Shown piece by piece: positions 51,131 to 59,724 of a stretch of 64,000 nt of DNA. Origin of the DNA: JAJRXC01 sp047639555 (GTDB lineage: Bacteria > Actinomycetota > Acidimicrobiia > Acidimicrobiales > Aldehydirespiratoraceae); NCBI GenBank assembly GCA_047639555.1, contig JBLIOE010000003.1:131081-195080 (forward strand), in the 5' to 3' direction. The translations under genes and the position numbers were made by a program. The notes below the pieces were generated by a model. It saw nothing but the letters and a program-made list of their open reading frames with translations. It was not told where the DNA came from and did no database searches. Within the stretch, counting starts at the first letter, position 1, and each line of letters starts with the position of its first letter.

Positions 51131-51148
51131 CTCGAAATCCGGCTCCAA
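50708..51148 (-). pseudogene. SAM methyltransferase remnant, both ends lost
   Basis: The middle of a Methyltransf_11-type protein is clear: AAVTAVELGPELADELQSAL, EVIVGAFEEVDI, FDFVVSATAFHWVPTDEGLSKAAALLRPGGWLALWWTFFGDDGRDDPFHEAIQPLL. The usual first ~45 residues with motif I (E-x-G-x-G-x-G) are missing; the frame begins MEPDFELHRRRRVLFTGAG instead. After QPLL (about 50810) the frame is antisense to the regulator remnant. The two genes therefore meet tail to tail at one junction near 50795-50815, as if a deletion removed both 3' ends. Confidence 0.65.
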
Positions 51149-51160
51149 GAACAGAGTCTG

Positions 51161-51670
51161 TCAGACGAGGGCCGACGGTCCGTCGGCTAGACGGCGCTCG
51201 TCCTCTCGACGTTCCCAGCCGACCTTCGACCAGTCTTGGTGGAGACGCCGGTCACGGCCGGTGCGACGGTTGGATCCCGTCGACGATTCGGCCTTGCCGG
51301 CGAGCAACAGATCAACACCGCCGAGCTCGGTCACCAGCTCGCTGAGCCGGCTCCTTGCCACGACGGCGAAGGCACCACTGGTTCCCAAATCACGAGGTTT
51401 CCAGTCCTCGCTTACCACCAGGAGTGCCAGGGTCGTGGGGCTCGCGGCACGCAGGCCGGGAATTGACTCCCAACCGCTCGGGCCGATGAGGTCGTTGTCG
51501 ACGACGACCACTTCCGGCTCGAAGTGTCGAAGAAGATGCTCGCCGTTCACCGCGGTATCGGCCACGCCGACGACGCCATATCCGGCGGTTTCAACCACGC
51601 TCTCGAGCAGTTCTAGTCGAGGCGATAGAATAACCGCGTTGCGGTTTACAGCTTCGGGTCCCACACCCAT
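51161..51670 (-). CDS. Response-regulator-like receiver protein
   Basis: 169 residues. A CheY-like receiver fold is suggested by NAVILSPRLELLESVVETAGYGVVG, VVVVDNDLIGPSGWESIPGLRA and LALLVVSEDWKPRDLG. The phospho-acceptor region reads VVVDNDL; the early acidic pair normally found after the first strand is missing (SPRLE), so it may not be phosphorylated. A basic tail (NRRTGRDRRLHQDW, WERREDERR) replaces an output domain and might bind nucleic acid. ATG 51670 is preceded by AGGAG; an ATG 12 bases upstream is also possible. Role unknown. Confidence 0.6.
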   Translation of the reverse strand: MGVGPEAVNRNAVILSPRLELLESVVETAGYGVVGVADTAVNGEHLLRHFEPEVVVVDNDLIGPSGWESIPGLRAASPTTLALLVVSEDWKPRDLGTSGAFAVVARSRLSELVTELGGVDLLLAGKAESSTGSNRRTGRDRRLHQDWSKVGWERREDERRLADGPSALV

Positions 51671-51762
51671 CACACTCCTCATCCAACAACCACCATTGCT
51701 AGTTGCCGCCTGGTGTCCCCCGCATGGGCCAAACAGCCCATTTCCCCTACACTTCACCGCTG

Positions 51763-52227
51763 GTGTCTCTGTTCCTTGTACGTCACGCGGCCCCCGTTGA
51801 TCGCAGCGGATGGGCCTTCGATGACCTCGAACGGCCACTCACGCCTCGCGGCATCGAACAAGCCGATCGAATCACGGCCTACTTCGCGACCCACACGATC
51901 CGTGGCGTGTGGTCGTCACAGGCGACCCGATGTGTCGAGACGGTGCAAGGTCTCGCCGCGGCGCACGACGTGTCGGTCGAAGTTCATCGCGAACTCACCG
52001 AAGGGGCCCGGCCAAATGACCTGCTCGAATTGCTGCGCGTTCATGCCAGCGGCGATGACGACCTCGTGTTGTGCAGCCACGGCGATCTCATCCCCGAGAT
52101 TCTGAACCTGCTTCTGCGCGAAGGAATGGTCGTCCGGGGCGCTCGTGGCTGCGAAAAGGCGAGCATCTGGACGTTGGAAACACGAGGTCGAGAAATCACG
52201 GGCGCGACCTACACCGCGGTGCCTTAG
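51763..52227 (+). CDS. Histidine phosphatase (SixA/GpmB-like)
   Basis: 154 residues. LFLVRHAAPVDRSGWAFDDLERPLTPRGIEQADRI carries the catalytic RHA motif and the L-T-x-x-G turn; WSSQATRCVETVQGLA and VLCSHGDLIPEIL hold the second Arg and His. Small size fits SixA-like phosphohistidine phosphatases or a broad phosphatase. GTG 51763 is chosen because the fold starts at once; ATG 51724 upstream would add 13 residues. Its end overlaps the convergent Crp-like gene by four bases. Confidence 0.82.
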   Translation: MSLFLVRHAAPVDRSGWAFDDLERPLTPRGIEQADRITAYFATHTIRGVWSSQATRCVETVQGLAAAHDVSVEVHRELTEGARPNDLLELLRVHASGDDDLVLCSHGDLIPEILNLLLREGMVVRGARGCEKASIWTLETRGREITGATYTAVP

Positions 52228-52910
52228 CGAGAAGCAAGCATCTCGGAGAGGCCATCGTGATCCGTCACGGTGATGCGGCGGTATCCCGTGGAGATGAAGC
52301 CCGCGACTTCGAGCCTCCGGAGCGATTGGTTGACGCTCGTTCGACGGGCACCCAAGAGGCGGGCCAGGGTGAGCTGACTCACCGAGACACCCTCGGGGTT
52401 TGCTTCACGGCAGAGCCATGAGCCCACCTGTCGATCGAGGCCGCCGGCAAGAAGGTCGCTTACCCGGTCCTGCATTTGCGCCATACGCCCCGCGACGGAG
52501 ACGAGCCAGCGCCGAGCGAGCACCGGTCGGCGGCCCAATAGCGCGAACAATGTGAGGGAGTCGATCGAGAGCACCACAACGTCGTCGACGGCAGTCGCCT
52601 CCGTCGGTTCGCCGGTCCGCAGAAATAGCGGGACATCGCCGAAAACGGAACCCGGACGCAGCAGCTGGACGACCGCGTTCCAGCCGCCAAGATCGCGAGT
52701 GAGCTCGACCGCACCACTGCGCAGAATGTGCACACGTTCCGGCAGTGCATCGCGGTGATAGATCGCCGTGCCGCCCGCGTAGCGATCTTCGGTGAGGTGT
52801 CCGGCGAGCTCTTCGAGATCTTCCGAAGACACGGGTGAGAGGTCGCCCGGTCCGAGGCAGCCCGCAAGCCAGGTGACCAATTCCGAAGTGTTCGTCGTTG
52901 CAAAGGTCAT
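52224..52910 (-). CDS. Crp/Fnr-family transcription regulator
   Basis: 228 residues. A cyclic-nucleotide-binding beta roll (GGTAIYHRDALPERVHILRSGAVELTRD, GSVFGDVPLFLRTGEPTEATAVDDVVVLSI, about 45-120) leads through a dimer helix to a winged helix (SVSQLTLARLLGARRTSVNQSLRRLEVAGFISTGYRRITVTD). Key cAMP contacts of CRP (the R-x-S pair) are not evident, so the ligand may differ. No N-terminal Cys cluster as in FNR. ATG 52910 gives a normal N-terminus. Its target is unknown; the DUF3179 gene lies immediately upstream on the same strand. Confidence 0.88.
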   Translation of the reverse strand: MTFATTNTSELVTWLAGCLGPGDLSPVSSEDLEELAGHLTEDRYAGGTAIYHRDALPERVHILRSGAVELTRDLGGWNAVVQLLRPGSVFGDVPLFLRTGEPTEATAVDDVVVLSIDSLTLFALLGRRPVLARRWLVSVAGRMAQMQDRVSDLLAGGLDRQVGSWLCREANPEGVSVSQLTLARLLGARRTSVNQSLRRLEVAGFISTGYRRITVTDHDGLSEMLASR

Positions 52911-52935
52911 AGTTCGGAAACCCACTATTCGTGGA

Positions 52936-54246
52936 TCATGTTCCCACGATTTCGACTTCTTCATCGAAGGCTGCGATCGCAAACCAGAACGTGTCGAGGT
53001 GCTCGACGGGCGTCAACTTCCGGCCTGAATCATCGAGGGCTCGACCAAAGACGTCGAAGGTTGTTCCGGTGACCGCGTCGAGGAATCCATCGTCGGTGCG
53101 AGAAAGATCCAGCGACTTGCCGACGAACGTGTTCTCAAACACCGCAACCGCTCCTTGGTCGTAACCATCGGAGAGGTAGATCTGGTCGAGCGGACTCGCG
53201 GTTCCCGGGTCGACCACGGCAACCAACGATTCGCCGTGCGCTTCGAAGACCTCCGCCCCGCTGCCGAGGTCGGCGAGCGGGAACGCCACCGCCGGTTCGT
53301 CGCCGCTTCGCACCACGACCACTCGGGTCTTCGGTGCAAGACGGGGGTCGTACTCGCCATCGAAGAGGAACGGGAGGCTCGACTCGTCGTCATACCCCCG
53401 GTACGGGTTCTGTCCGTAAGGGCGGCGGTGGCCGGTGTTGCGGGTGAGGACCAACCCGTCGGGATGGGCCTCGCGGAAGTCTTGCCACGACACGGTCGAA
53501 ATCGGGAAGGTGGTCAGCTCGGTTCCGGCCAGCAAACCCGCTACCGAAGTGGCATCAAAGTGAGTCCATAAGCTCTCGGTCTGACGGTCGTACATCACCA
53601 TCGACGAGTTGAAGAGCCGCCCCGAGGTGCCGAAGTCGAGGATTCGGTCTCCGATCCGACGGTCGTAAGCGAGCGCCGAGTTGCACAGTGGGCAGTAGGA
53701 GATCGTCACGGGAGTATCGCCCACCGTGTCGTTGACCAGTTCGTGCCAGGTCAGAACCTGAATCGGATAAGCACGGGCCTCGCCGTTCAGTTCGAATGCG
53801 AGTACTGCCTCAGCCGGCGTGAGCCAGTCGACCGCGGCAACGTTTTGGAAGATTGGCTCGTCAACCGCGGGAATCCCGTCGGGCGATTGTCCGCCGGAGA
53901 GGATCCGACTCATGTCGATCGTCGGATCGGGGTAGGACCCGTCGCTCTCGCCGTTCAGGGCCGACGCGACACTCTCCCGCTCGGTAGACGAGATCTGGGT
54001 GATGGAGAATTCCGATGCATCGGCGTCACCATCGAGGGCCGGACACGGCGTGTTCGACACGCCAGAGGCAGCCGCCGTCGCGGCGTCGCAGTTCGCGGCC
54101 GCCGCCTCCGACGGAATGGTCACAACACCGAGATCCTCCAGAGTCGGGTCCTCCGTGTTGGAAGCGGACGGGCCGGTGTCATCGCTGCACGCCACCGCGA
54201 GCAGCGCGATCACCATAAAGACGAGAGCGGTTTGGCGAATGCGCAT
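52936..54246 (-). CDS. DUF3179 lipoprotein
   Basis: 436 residues. Signal peptide with lipobox AVAC (Cys about 20), then a Ser/Thr/Asp linker. The DUF3179 domain is recognised by FELNGEARAYPIQVLTWHELVNDTVGDTPVTISYCPLCNSALAYDR, then DFGTSGRLFNSSMVMYDRQTESLWTHFDATSVAG and NPYRGYDDESSLPFLFDG. The conserved YCPLC pair and His residues suggest metal binding or redox chemistry, but the function is unknown. Acts outside the membrane. ATG 54246 preferred over GTG 54252. Confidence 0.88.
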   Translation of the reverse strand: MRIRQTALVFMVIALLAVACSDDTGPSASNTEDPTLEDLGVVTIPSEAAAANCDAATAAASGVSNTPCPALDGDADASEFSITQISSTERESVASALNGESDGSYPDPTIDMSRILSGGQSPDGIPAVDEPIFQNVAAVDWLTPAEAVLAFELNGEARAYPIQVLTWHELVNDTVGDTPVTISYCPLCNSALAYDRRIGDRILDFGTSGRLFNSSMVMYDRQTESLWTHFDATSVAGLLAGTELTTFPISTVSWQDFREAHPDGLVLTRNTGHRRPYGQNPYRGYDDESSLPFLFDGEYDPRLAPKTRVVVVRSGDEPAVAFPLADLGSGAEVFEAHGESLVAVVDPGTASPLDQIYLSDGYDQGAVAVFENTFVGKSLDLSRTDDGFLDAVTGTTFDVFGRALDDSGRKLTPVEHLDTFWFAIAAFDEEVEIVGT

Positions 54247-54302
54247 GGACACGAAACCCAGATTCCGGGAACAGACTTCCCGTCACGCGTAGTTTCAGAG
54301 GC

Positions 54303-55289
54303 ATGTCGATCAACGCCCACGATCCCGCCGCCGAAGCCGCGCTCCATCTGGACGCCGGTCGCTCCCCTCGCGTCCTCGAACCAAGCCCGCCGGCCGTGGC
54401 GGATGGACCGTTCTTCGCCGACGATCCCGCCGCCCTCGGCGATAACGGCGGCGACGACACCGTCACGCCGACCAGCGCTGGTGCCTACTCCTGGGACGAC
54501 ATCGTGGCGCAGCAGCCCGAACTCGGCGATTGGGCCGCCGAACGCTGGCTGGCCAACCGACCGCGGCTGCCCGCCCTCCCCGATGGTTACGCCGATGCCC
54601 GCAACGGCTACCACCGGCTCGCGTACGGCGTGGTCGCCGAGGCCCGCCGACTCGCCAACGGGAAGTTCGGCCTGCGCTACACCCGTGGCGGGTACGGCAC
54701 GCCGTTCTTCGGTGACGACGAACAGGTGCGGGTTGTGGGCGGCGTCCTCGTACATCAGGAGGCGGGAGCGGTGCGCAGCGCGCCGATCACGACCTTGCGC
54801 GCCGCCGCCGACTTCCTCGGTGTAGAGCCGGGCACAGAAGCGGGCGAACACGATTCACCACCGCTCGGCGACTTCGACGAAGACCTGGGTGCAACCGCGG
54901 CCACCGGCGCGTTCCTCGGCGAGTGGTTCGGGCTCGCGTGGGCGGTGCTCGAAGAACTTCGAGTCACCGACGGCGCCGTTGACCCCGAACGTACCCAACT
55001 GTGGCCCGGCCACTTCGACCCGGCGATCGCGATGGGCGACGCCGACGCGGGGAGTCGCGCCACCTTCGGGGCATCACCCGGCGACCACGGCCATAGCGAG
55101 CCGTATCTCTACATCGGCGCGTGGGGCGAAGTCGACGCGGACGACCCGTTCTGGAACGCCAACGGTTTCGCCGGCGCCGAGCTCAGCTTCGCCGACCTTG
55201 TGTCCACCGGGAATTCACTCGATGGGAACGAGTACGCCGGCGCCCTCACGTTCTTCCGCGAGGGCTACCGGCGTCTACTCAGTTCTTAG
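54303..55289 (+). CDS. Unrecognised protein, 328 residues
   Basis: No family recognised with confidence. Soluble, acidic, no signal peptide. Distinct blocks are HRLAYGVVAEARRLANGKFGLRYTRGGYGTPFFGDDEQVRVVGGVLVHQ, FLGEWFGLAWAVLEELR, and a His/Asp/Pro-rich LWPGHFDPAI with FGASPGDHGHSEPYLYIGAW. The latter could hold a metal or active site. Similar-looking proteins occur in actinobacteria without assigned function (recollection, unverified). It is divergent from the DUF3179 gene (56-base gap) and convergent with the copper-monooxygenase fusion (7-base gap). Confidence 0.65.
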   Translation: MSINAHDPAAEAALHLDAGRSPRVLEPSPPAVADGPFFADDPAALGDNGGDDTVTPTSAGAYSWDDIVAQQPELGDWAAERWLANRPRLPALPDGYADARNGYHRLAYGVVAEARRLANGKFGLRYTRGGYGTPFFGDDEQVRVVGGVLVHQEAGAVRSAPITTLRAAADFLGVEPGTEAGEHDSPPLGDFDEDLGATAATGAFLGEWFGLAWAVLEELRVTDGAVDPERTQLWPGHFDPAIAMGDADAGSRATFGASPGDHGHSEPYLYIGAWGEVDADDPFWNANGFAGAELSFADLVSTGNSLDGNEYAGALTFFREGYRRLLSS

Positions 55290-55296
55290 AGAGGGG

Positions 55297-57477
55297 TCAG
55301 CCGCCGGCGATGTCGCTGACGGTTCCCACTTCGCCTTTGTCGGGCAAGACCGACACCGACGAGAAGCACATCTCGTCGAGGGTGCCCTCGTTCCATGTGA
55401 TGTAACGGGGCTCTTCGAGGTTCACTCGATCTCGATCCCACCAGCACTCGAAGCGGATGACATCGCTACGGTCGATCCGCACGTCTTCAACGAGGTCGTA
55501 GTTGAGCTGCCACTCAAAGTCCCAGTTAGGAATGTCGAGCAACACCATCTCTTCGGGCGTATCTGGGTTCAACGTCATGCGGTACGCGTGGCCGAACTCG
55601 TGCATGTGCCCGAGCACCGTGTAGATGGTGCCCTGGTTTCGCGCGTTCATGTCACACGAGCTGTAACCAATCGAGCCATCGAGGTCGTCGTAGTCGTCGA
55701 CCGTGCCACCACAACTACGGATAAGTGCATTGGGAATGAACGTGGCGAAGTCGTCGTACTTCTCGCGGATGTCCTCGATCACGTTGGCCCGAACACAGAG
55801 GTCGATATAGCCGTCGATCGTCTCCGCACGCTCAGCGGTGATCGCCTGCTCTTCGGGCGTGCATGGCACTTCGGCCGGCGTGAGATACGTCGACCCCGAA
55901 ATGTGGGTGAGGCTGGGAACGTCGGCCGGATCGGTTTCGTCGAGGATGATCCACGAGTTATCCGGCGGGGCGTCGTGGTCGAAGTGGTAGTGGATCTGGT
56001 TGACGATCACGGAACCGGGCGGAATGAAGAGGCCGTATCCCTCGGGGTATATCGTCGGGCTCTGGCCAGGGGCCCAACCACCGATCGAGCGGACGGTGCC
56101 CGAGTTAATGTTGGACGTGCCGTAACAGGTCCAACCCGGGCGACCGTCTTCGCCGGAGCGATTGTTGATCTCTTCCATCGCCACTTCGTCGGCCGTGTAC
56201 ATGATCGAGTGGTGGACCACGGTGGTCTCGTCGGGACGGAACTCGTAGCCGTCGATCCAGGTGCCGTCGCCTTCGGGGTCTTCAACCTCGTGGACCTGGC
56301 ACCGATAGTCGTCCTTGCGGACGGGTGTGCCGTCGTCGTTGAGGAGACCGATGTAGTCACCGTCGCGCTGGCTGATGATCTGATCTTCATCGATGGGAAT
56401 GATCGCTTGGTTCGACGCGACGAGGGGCGTGTCCGGCGGGACATCGAGTCCGCCGCCATCGGCCGCCCAGGCGCCGAGCGTGGAGATCTCATCGTCGCTC
56501 AACGACCAGTCGTGTTCGAAGGCGGGGCTATCGCCACCGGGCAGCCAGGGAGGCATGAACCGGATCTCGGTGACGAGCGCTATGTCTTCGGCGATCTCGG
56601 CCACGTCTTGTGCGGTATCGAAGGCGAGTGTGTCCCAGCCCGGACCACCGGTGGTGTGGCAGCTGACGCAATTCTGTTCGAGGATCGGCTGCACCTCTCC
56701 GGCGAATGCGCCACCGGAGATGGCGAACTCGGGCACGTCGGTGTCGAGGTTTGGTTCGTCGGTGTTGTCGAGGCTCACACGGTCGGCCACGAGGGCGAAC
56801 GTGAGGGTGACCTCGTCTTCGGTGTGGGCGAGGCGGGCAACGTTGATCGGGCCGACGTCGTAGGTGGAGCTCAGGATCTCAGCCGACACATTGGCGGTGA
56901 GTTGTCCGTCGGTGATGGTGACCGTGCCGGTGAAGGTCTCTTCGCTCGTGGTCTCCTTCACCGTGAGATCGCCGGTGAGGCTGACGTCGTATTCGACGCC
57001 CTCGGCGAACTCGGCGTCGAGGCCCTCGATCGTCGTGGTCTCGAAACGAGCGAACGGCCAATGCGTCGACTCGAGGAAGTCATGACGCAGGCGCTTGTCG
57101 CGGAGGTTGGAGTCGGAATCGAACATCTCGACGTTGACCACGATCTCGCCAACCCGACTTTGCGTGGGGTCGATGGTGTCGATGAGGATGTCGCCCGCGA
57201 CCACGGTGGAAACACCGGTGGCGAGACCGTCGCTGCCGGCAAGGCGTTCTTCGACCGCGTAGCTGACCGCGGAACCGTTATTCGGTGCGACCCGATAGAC
57301 CCGCTCGGTTGCGTCGTCGAAGTCGTCGATCTGGTTCGCGGCAACACCTTGTGTTTCCGCTTCATCACTGGAGAAAACCCAGTCCCATTGGTCTTTGGTG
57401 AGAATCGCCACCGTCCCGATCAGAATGATCACGAGGATGGAGAGACGACCGAAATCGAGTTTGCGCAGTCGGGCCAT
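55297..57477 (-). CDS. YceI / cytochrome c / copper type II monooxygenase fusion
   Basis: 726 residues. One N-terminal membrane helix (about 13-27) anchors the protein outside. Residues about 45-235 form a YceI-like beta barrel (FDSDSNLRDKRLRHDFLESTHWPFARFETT). A c-type haem site CVSCH is at 270-274, followed by MPPWLPGGD, the probable axial Met region. The C-terminal ~350 residues resemble the two-domain copper core of peptidylglycine monooxygenase: VVHHSIMY (adjacent His pair, about 422-423), QIHYHFD (about 495-501) and LGHMHEFGHAYRM. It probably hydroxylates or oxidises an external substrate using haem-delivered electrons (inference). Located next to the ccm operon that would supply its haem. 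Confidence 0.82.
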   Translation of the reverse strand: MARLRKLDFGRLSILVIILIGTVAILTKDQWDWVFSSDEAETQGVAANQIDDFDDATERVYRVAPNNGSAVSYAVEERLAGSDGLATGVSTVVAGDILIDTIDPTQSRVGEIVVNVEMFDSDSNLRDKRLRHDFLESTHWPFARFETTTIEGLDAEFAEGVEYDVSLTGDLTVKETTSEETFTGTVTITDGQLTANVSAEILSSTYDVGPINVARLAHTEDEVTLTFALVADRVSLDNTDEPNLDTDVPEFAISGGAFAGEVQPILEQNCVSCHTTGGPGWDTLAFDTAQDVAEIAEDIALVTEIRFMPPWLPGGDSPAFEHDWSLSDDEISTLGAWAADGGGLDVPPDTPLVASNQAIIPIDEDQIISQRDGDYIGLLNDDGTPVRKDDYRCQVHEVEDPEGDGTWIDGYEFRPDETTVVHHSIMYTADEVAMEEINNRSGEDGRPGWTCYGTSNINSGTVRSIGGWAPGQSPTIYPEGYGLFIPPGSVIVNQIHYHFDHDAPPDNSWIILDETDPADVPSLTHISGSTYLTPAEVPCTPEEQAITAERAETIDGYIDLCVRANVIEDIREKYDDFATFIPNALIRSCGGTVDDYDDLDGSIGYSSCDMNARNQGTIYTVLGHMHEFGHAYRMTLNPDTPEEMVLLDIPNWDFEWQLNYDLVEDVRIDRSDVIRFECWWDRDRVNLEEPRYITWNEGTLDEMCFSSVSVLPDKGEVGTVSDIAGG

Positions 57478-57570
57478 TTGACCAGTATTACGAAGCAAGT
57501 GGCGCTTGGCACATCAGAAAGCAAAGTTTCTACACGCGCGGGTAACAGACACCGTTCACACAGAGCGTGA

Positions 57571-58710
57571 TTAGGCGAGAACGTCTCTGAGCCCGAAGTT
57601 GGTAATCAGCGAATCGAGATCGCCTCGCGATGTGTCCAAAGCGTCGTAGGCGGCGAGATCGCGCCGAGCGCCGTTCAGATCATCGAGGGAGTACAGAACG
57701 AACGATCGATAGACAAGCGCCACGGCGAGGGTCGGCTCGAGATCGAGGGCGACCGTGAGCTCACGTTCGGCGGCGGCCAGAATCGTGTCGACCTCGTCAC
57801 CCCCCGCCGCTTCGAACTGGGGGCCGTGGATGAAGAGGATGTCGAGGTTGTACGCGCCGAGAGCAGCACGGGCATCGGGATCTTCCGGGAGTTGCGCGGC
57901 GAGCTCGCCCAGCAGCTGAGCGCCCCGCAGCGGGTCCGACTCGATCACCGAAAACGCGGCAACCTCAACATCAACGACAGACAGACCCGAGGACACGAAG
58001 GAGTCGGACTCGCCGGTTCCGAGGAGGGTCTCGGCAATCCGAATCCGAAGACCCTGGCCGCTGACCAGCTGGTTGATGAACGGCGGAACGTCGAGATCGT
58101 CGAGTGTGGCGATGTGGGCTGAGGCGGCCGTCGGGTTGTCGAGCTCAAGGGCGACCACGGCGGAGAACACGAGGGCATCGGGATAGGTGGAGTCGGAAAG
58201 CCGGGCCCGTTCAAGAAAGCTGGCTGCTTCCGCGGTGTTGCCACCGAGATGGGTAAGCCATCCCCGGTAGGCCAGCGCTTCGGCGTTCGACGGTTCGTCG
58301 ACGAGTATTTCGTCGTAGATCGAGCGGGCTTCATCAGGCTCGGTGCCGAGGCGTTGCTGGGCGGCGAAAAGCCGCTCACGCGTGGTGCCTCGGGTGCTTC
58401 CGGATCCAACCTCGCCGATGCCGCGGGTGCCGGAGAACTCCGCGATCCAGACGCCGGCCAGGCCGGCGACGATCACGATCAGCGCGGTCCACAACGCGAT
58501 GCGTTTCCAGTCGCGTTCGGCGGAACGTTCGGGCGGTGCCGTCCGTTCGATCGACCGGAGCACGCGGGCCGCCCGCGTGGTGTAGTCCGACTTCAACGCC
58601 AGATAGTCGGCCTCGTCGAGGTCGCCGGCCCCGAACTCCGCTTCGAGATCGTCTAGCGACGCCAGGAGGAAGTCTCGTTCCTCTGTTCGCGTGGTCTGGA
58701 GATCAGTCAT
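57571..58710 (-). CDS. ccmI: CcmI-like TPR protein of cytochrome c maturation
   Basis: 379 residues, last gene of the ccm string. N-terminal region ERDFLLASLDDLEAEFGAGDLDEADYLALKSDY matches the start of CcmI/CycH (two short helices), here before the single membrane helix at about 72-92 (IALWTALIVIVAGLAGVWIA). Tetratricopeptide-like repeats follow (DEARSIYDEILVDEPSNAEALAYRGWLTHL; AERELTVALDLEPTLAVALVYRSF). CcmI presents apocytochrome to the haem ligase CcmF/H. Assignment rests on layout and position. Its ATG overlaps the ccmH stop by eight bases. Confidence 0.75.
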   Translation of the reverse strand: MTDLQTTRTEERDFLLASLDDLEAEFGAGDLDEADYLALKSDYTTRAARVLRSIERTAPPERSAERDWKRIALWTALIVIVAGLAGVWIAEFSGTRGIGEVGSGSTRGTTRERLFAAQQRLGTEPDEARSIYDEILVDEPSNAEALAYRGWLTHLGGNTAEAASFLERARLSDSTYPDALVFSAVVALELDNPTAASAHIATLDDLDVPPFINQLVSGQGLRIRIAETLLGTGESDSFVSSGLSVVDVEVAAFSVIESDPLRGAQLLGELAAQLPEDPDARAALGAYNLDILFIHGPQFEAAGGDEVDTILAAAERELTVALDLEPTLAVALVYRSFVLYSLDDLNGARRDLAAYDALDTSRGDLDSLITNFGLRDVLA

Positions 58711-59167
58711 CACCGCGACCTTCGCGAGCCTTCGCGACAAGCCGTTGGTCGTCGGCCGAGGCTTCAAGGCCCGCCTCTGATCCCCAACGACGGAACACCA
58801 TGATCAGCGCGGCGAGCGCGCCCGCGCCGGCGACCACCGGGATGATCCACACCAGGCTGGTGATTCCATCGCTCGACGGCGTGTAGTCGACGTCGTCGCC
58901 GTAGGCGGTGCGCAATTCGTTGCGAATGAACTCATCGCTGCGTCCTTCATCGACCCATGTGGCGATCGAAGCCCGGATCACCTTGGCGGTCGAGGCGTCG
59001 GACTCGGCGGCCGATTGTCCGGTGCACACCGGGCAGCCGATAGTGGTGGCCAACGCGTAGGCGCGGTCGGCATTGGTGCGCGGCGCGCCCTCGTCGATCG
59101 AGCCGTACAAGAACGCGCCGACGGCAACGACCGCGACCACAAGCCATTGAACGCGACGGCGGGTCAT
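58703..59167 (-). CDS. ccmH: CcmH/CycL apocytochrome thiol-reductase subunit
   Basis: 154 residues. N-terminal membrane helix (about 7-22), external domain with the redox pair in GCPVCTGQSAAESDASTAKVIRASI (about 44-68) and IRNELRTAYGDDVDYTP, then a second helix (SLVWIIPVVAGAGALAALIMVF, about 104-125). The CPVC motif replaces the usual CxxCQ context only slightly. It reduces the CxxCH thiols of apocytochrome before haem attachment. ATG 59167 overlaps the ccmG stop (ATGA). Confidence 0.9.
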   Translation of the reverse strand: MTRRRVQWLVVAVVAVGAFLYGSIDEGAPRTNADRAYALATTIGCPVCTGQSAAESDASTAKVIRASIATWVDEGRSDEFIRNELRTAYGDDVDYTPSSDGITSLVWIIPVVAGAGALAALIMVFRRWGSEAGLEASADDQRLVAKAREGRGDD

Positions 59168-59724
59168 CGATTCGCCGCTTCCCACGACGCCATGACCGCT
59201 TCGAGGCTCGCGGCCTCGACCCCGCCCTTGGCCTTGATCACAACTTCGCCGGTTGGAGCGACCACGATGCTCTCCGGCACGGCCGTGACCGCGTAATCAA
59301 TCGCGAACTCGGCGGTGGCTTCCGCAATGATCGGCCAGTCGCCGCCTCGTTCGTCGAAGAACCGTTGGATCGCGGTGGGTGAATCGTCGAAGGCCACCGA
59401 AACGATCGTCGCTCGACCGCTCGCCACATTGGCTTCTTGGAACGCCACCAACTCGGGGTGCTCTTCGATACACGGAACGCAGGTGGTCTGGAAGAAGTTC
59501 ACAATCACGAACTGGCCGCGATGGTCATCGATATCAAAGCGGCCACCGTCGATGGTGGCCCCCGCCAGCGCCGGCGCGAGCTGTCCGGTGAGATCGCGAC
59601 TGTTGTCGCCGTCGTCGGCAGTGTCGCGGGTGGCGAGCAAAGCAATGAACACCAACAGCACCACGGCGACGGGCGCCACGATCCACGCGGCGCGGTAGGA
59701 GAAGCTGGCGGGAGTCTCGTTCAT
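59164..59724 (-). CDS. ccmG: CcmG/DsbE/ResA-like thioredoxin
   Basis: 186 residues. Membrane anchor at about 11-31 (AAWIVAPVAVVLLVFIALLA), then a thioredoxin fold with FVIVNFFQTTCVPCIEEHPELVAFQ holding the CVPC active site, VSVAFDDSPTAIQRFFDERG, and the cis-Pro VTAVPESIVVAP. It donates electrons to CcmH and apocytochromes outside the membrane. Its ATG overlaps the ccmF stop. Confidence 0.92.
   Translation of the reverse strand: MNETPASFSYRAAWIVAPVAVVLLVFIALLATRDTADDGDNSRDLTGQLAPALAGATIDGGRFDIDDHRGQFVIVNFFQTTCVPCIEEHPELVAFQEANVASGRATIVSVAFDDSPTAIQRFFDERGGDWPIIAEATAEFAIDYAVTAVPESIVVAPTGEVVIKAKGGVEAASLEAVMASWEAANR

Noticed and set aside
54889..57570. Plus-strand 893-codon open frame
   Set aside because: It is antisense to the copper-monooxygenase fusion and has a composition unlike real proteins here.
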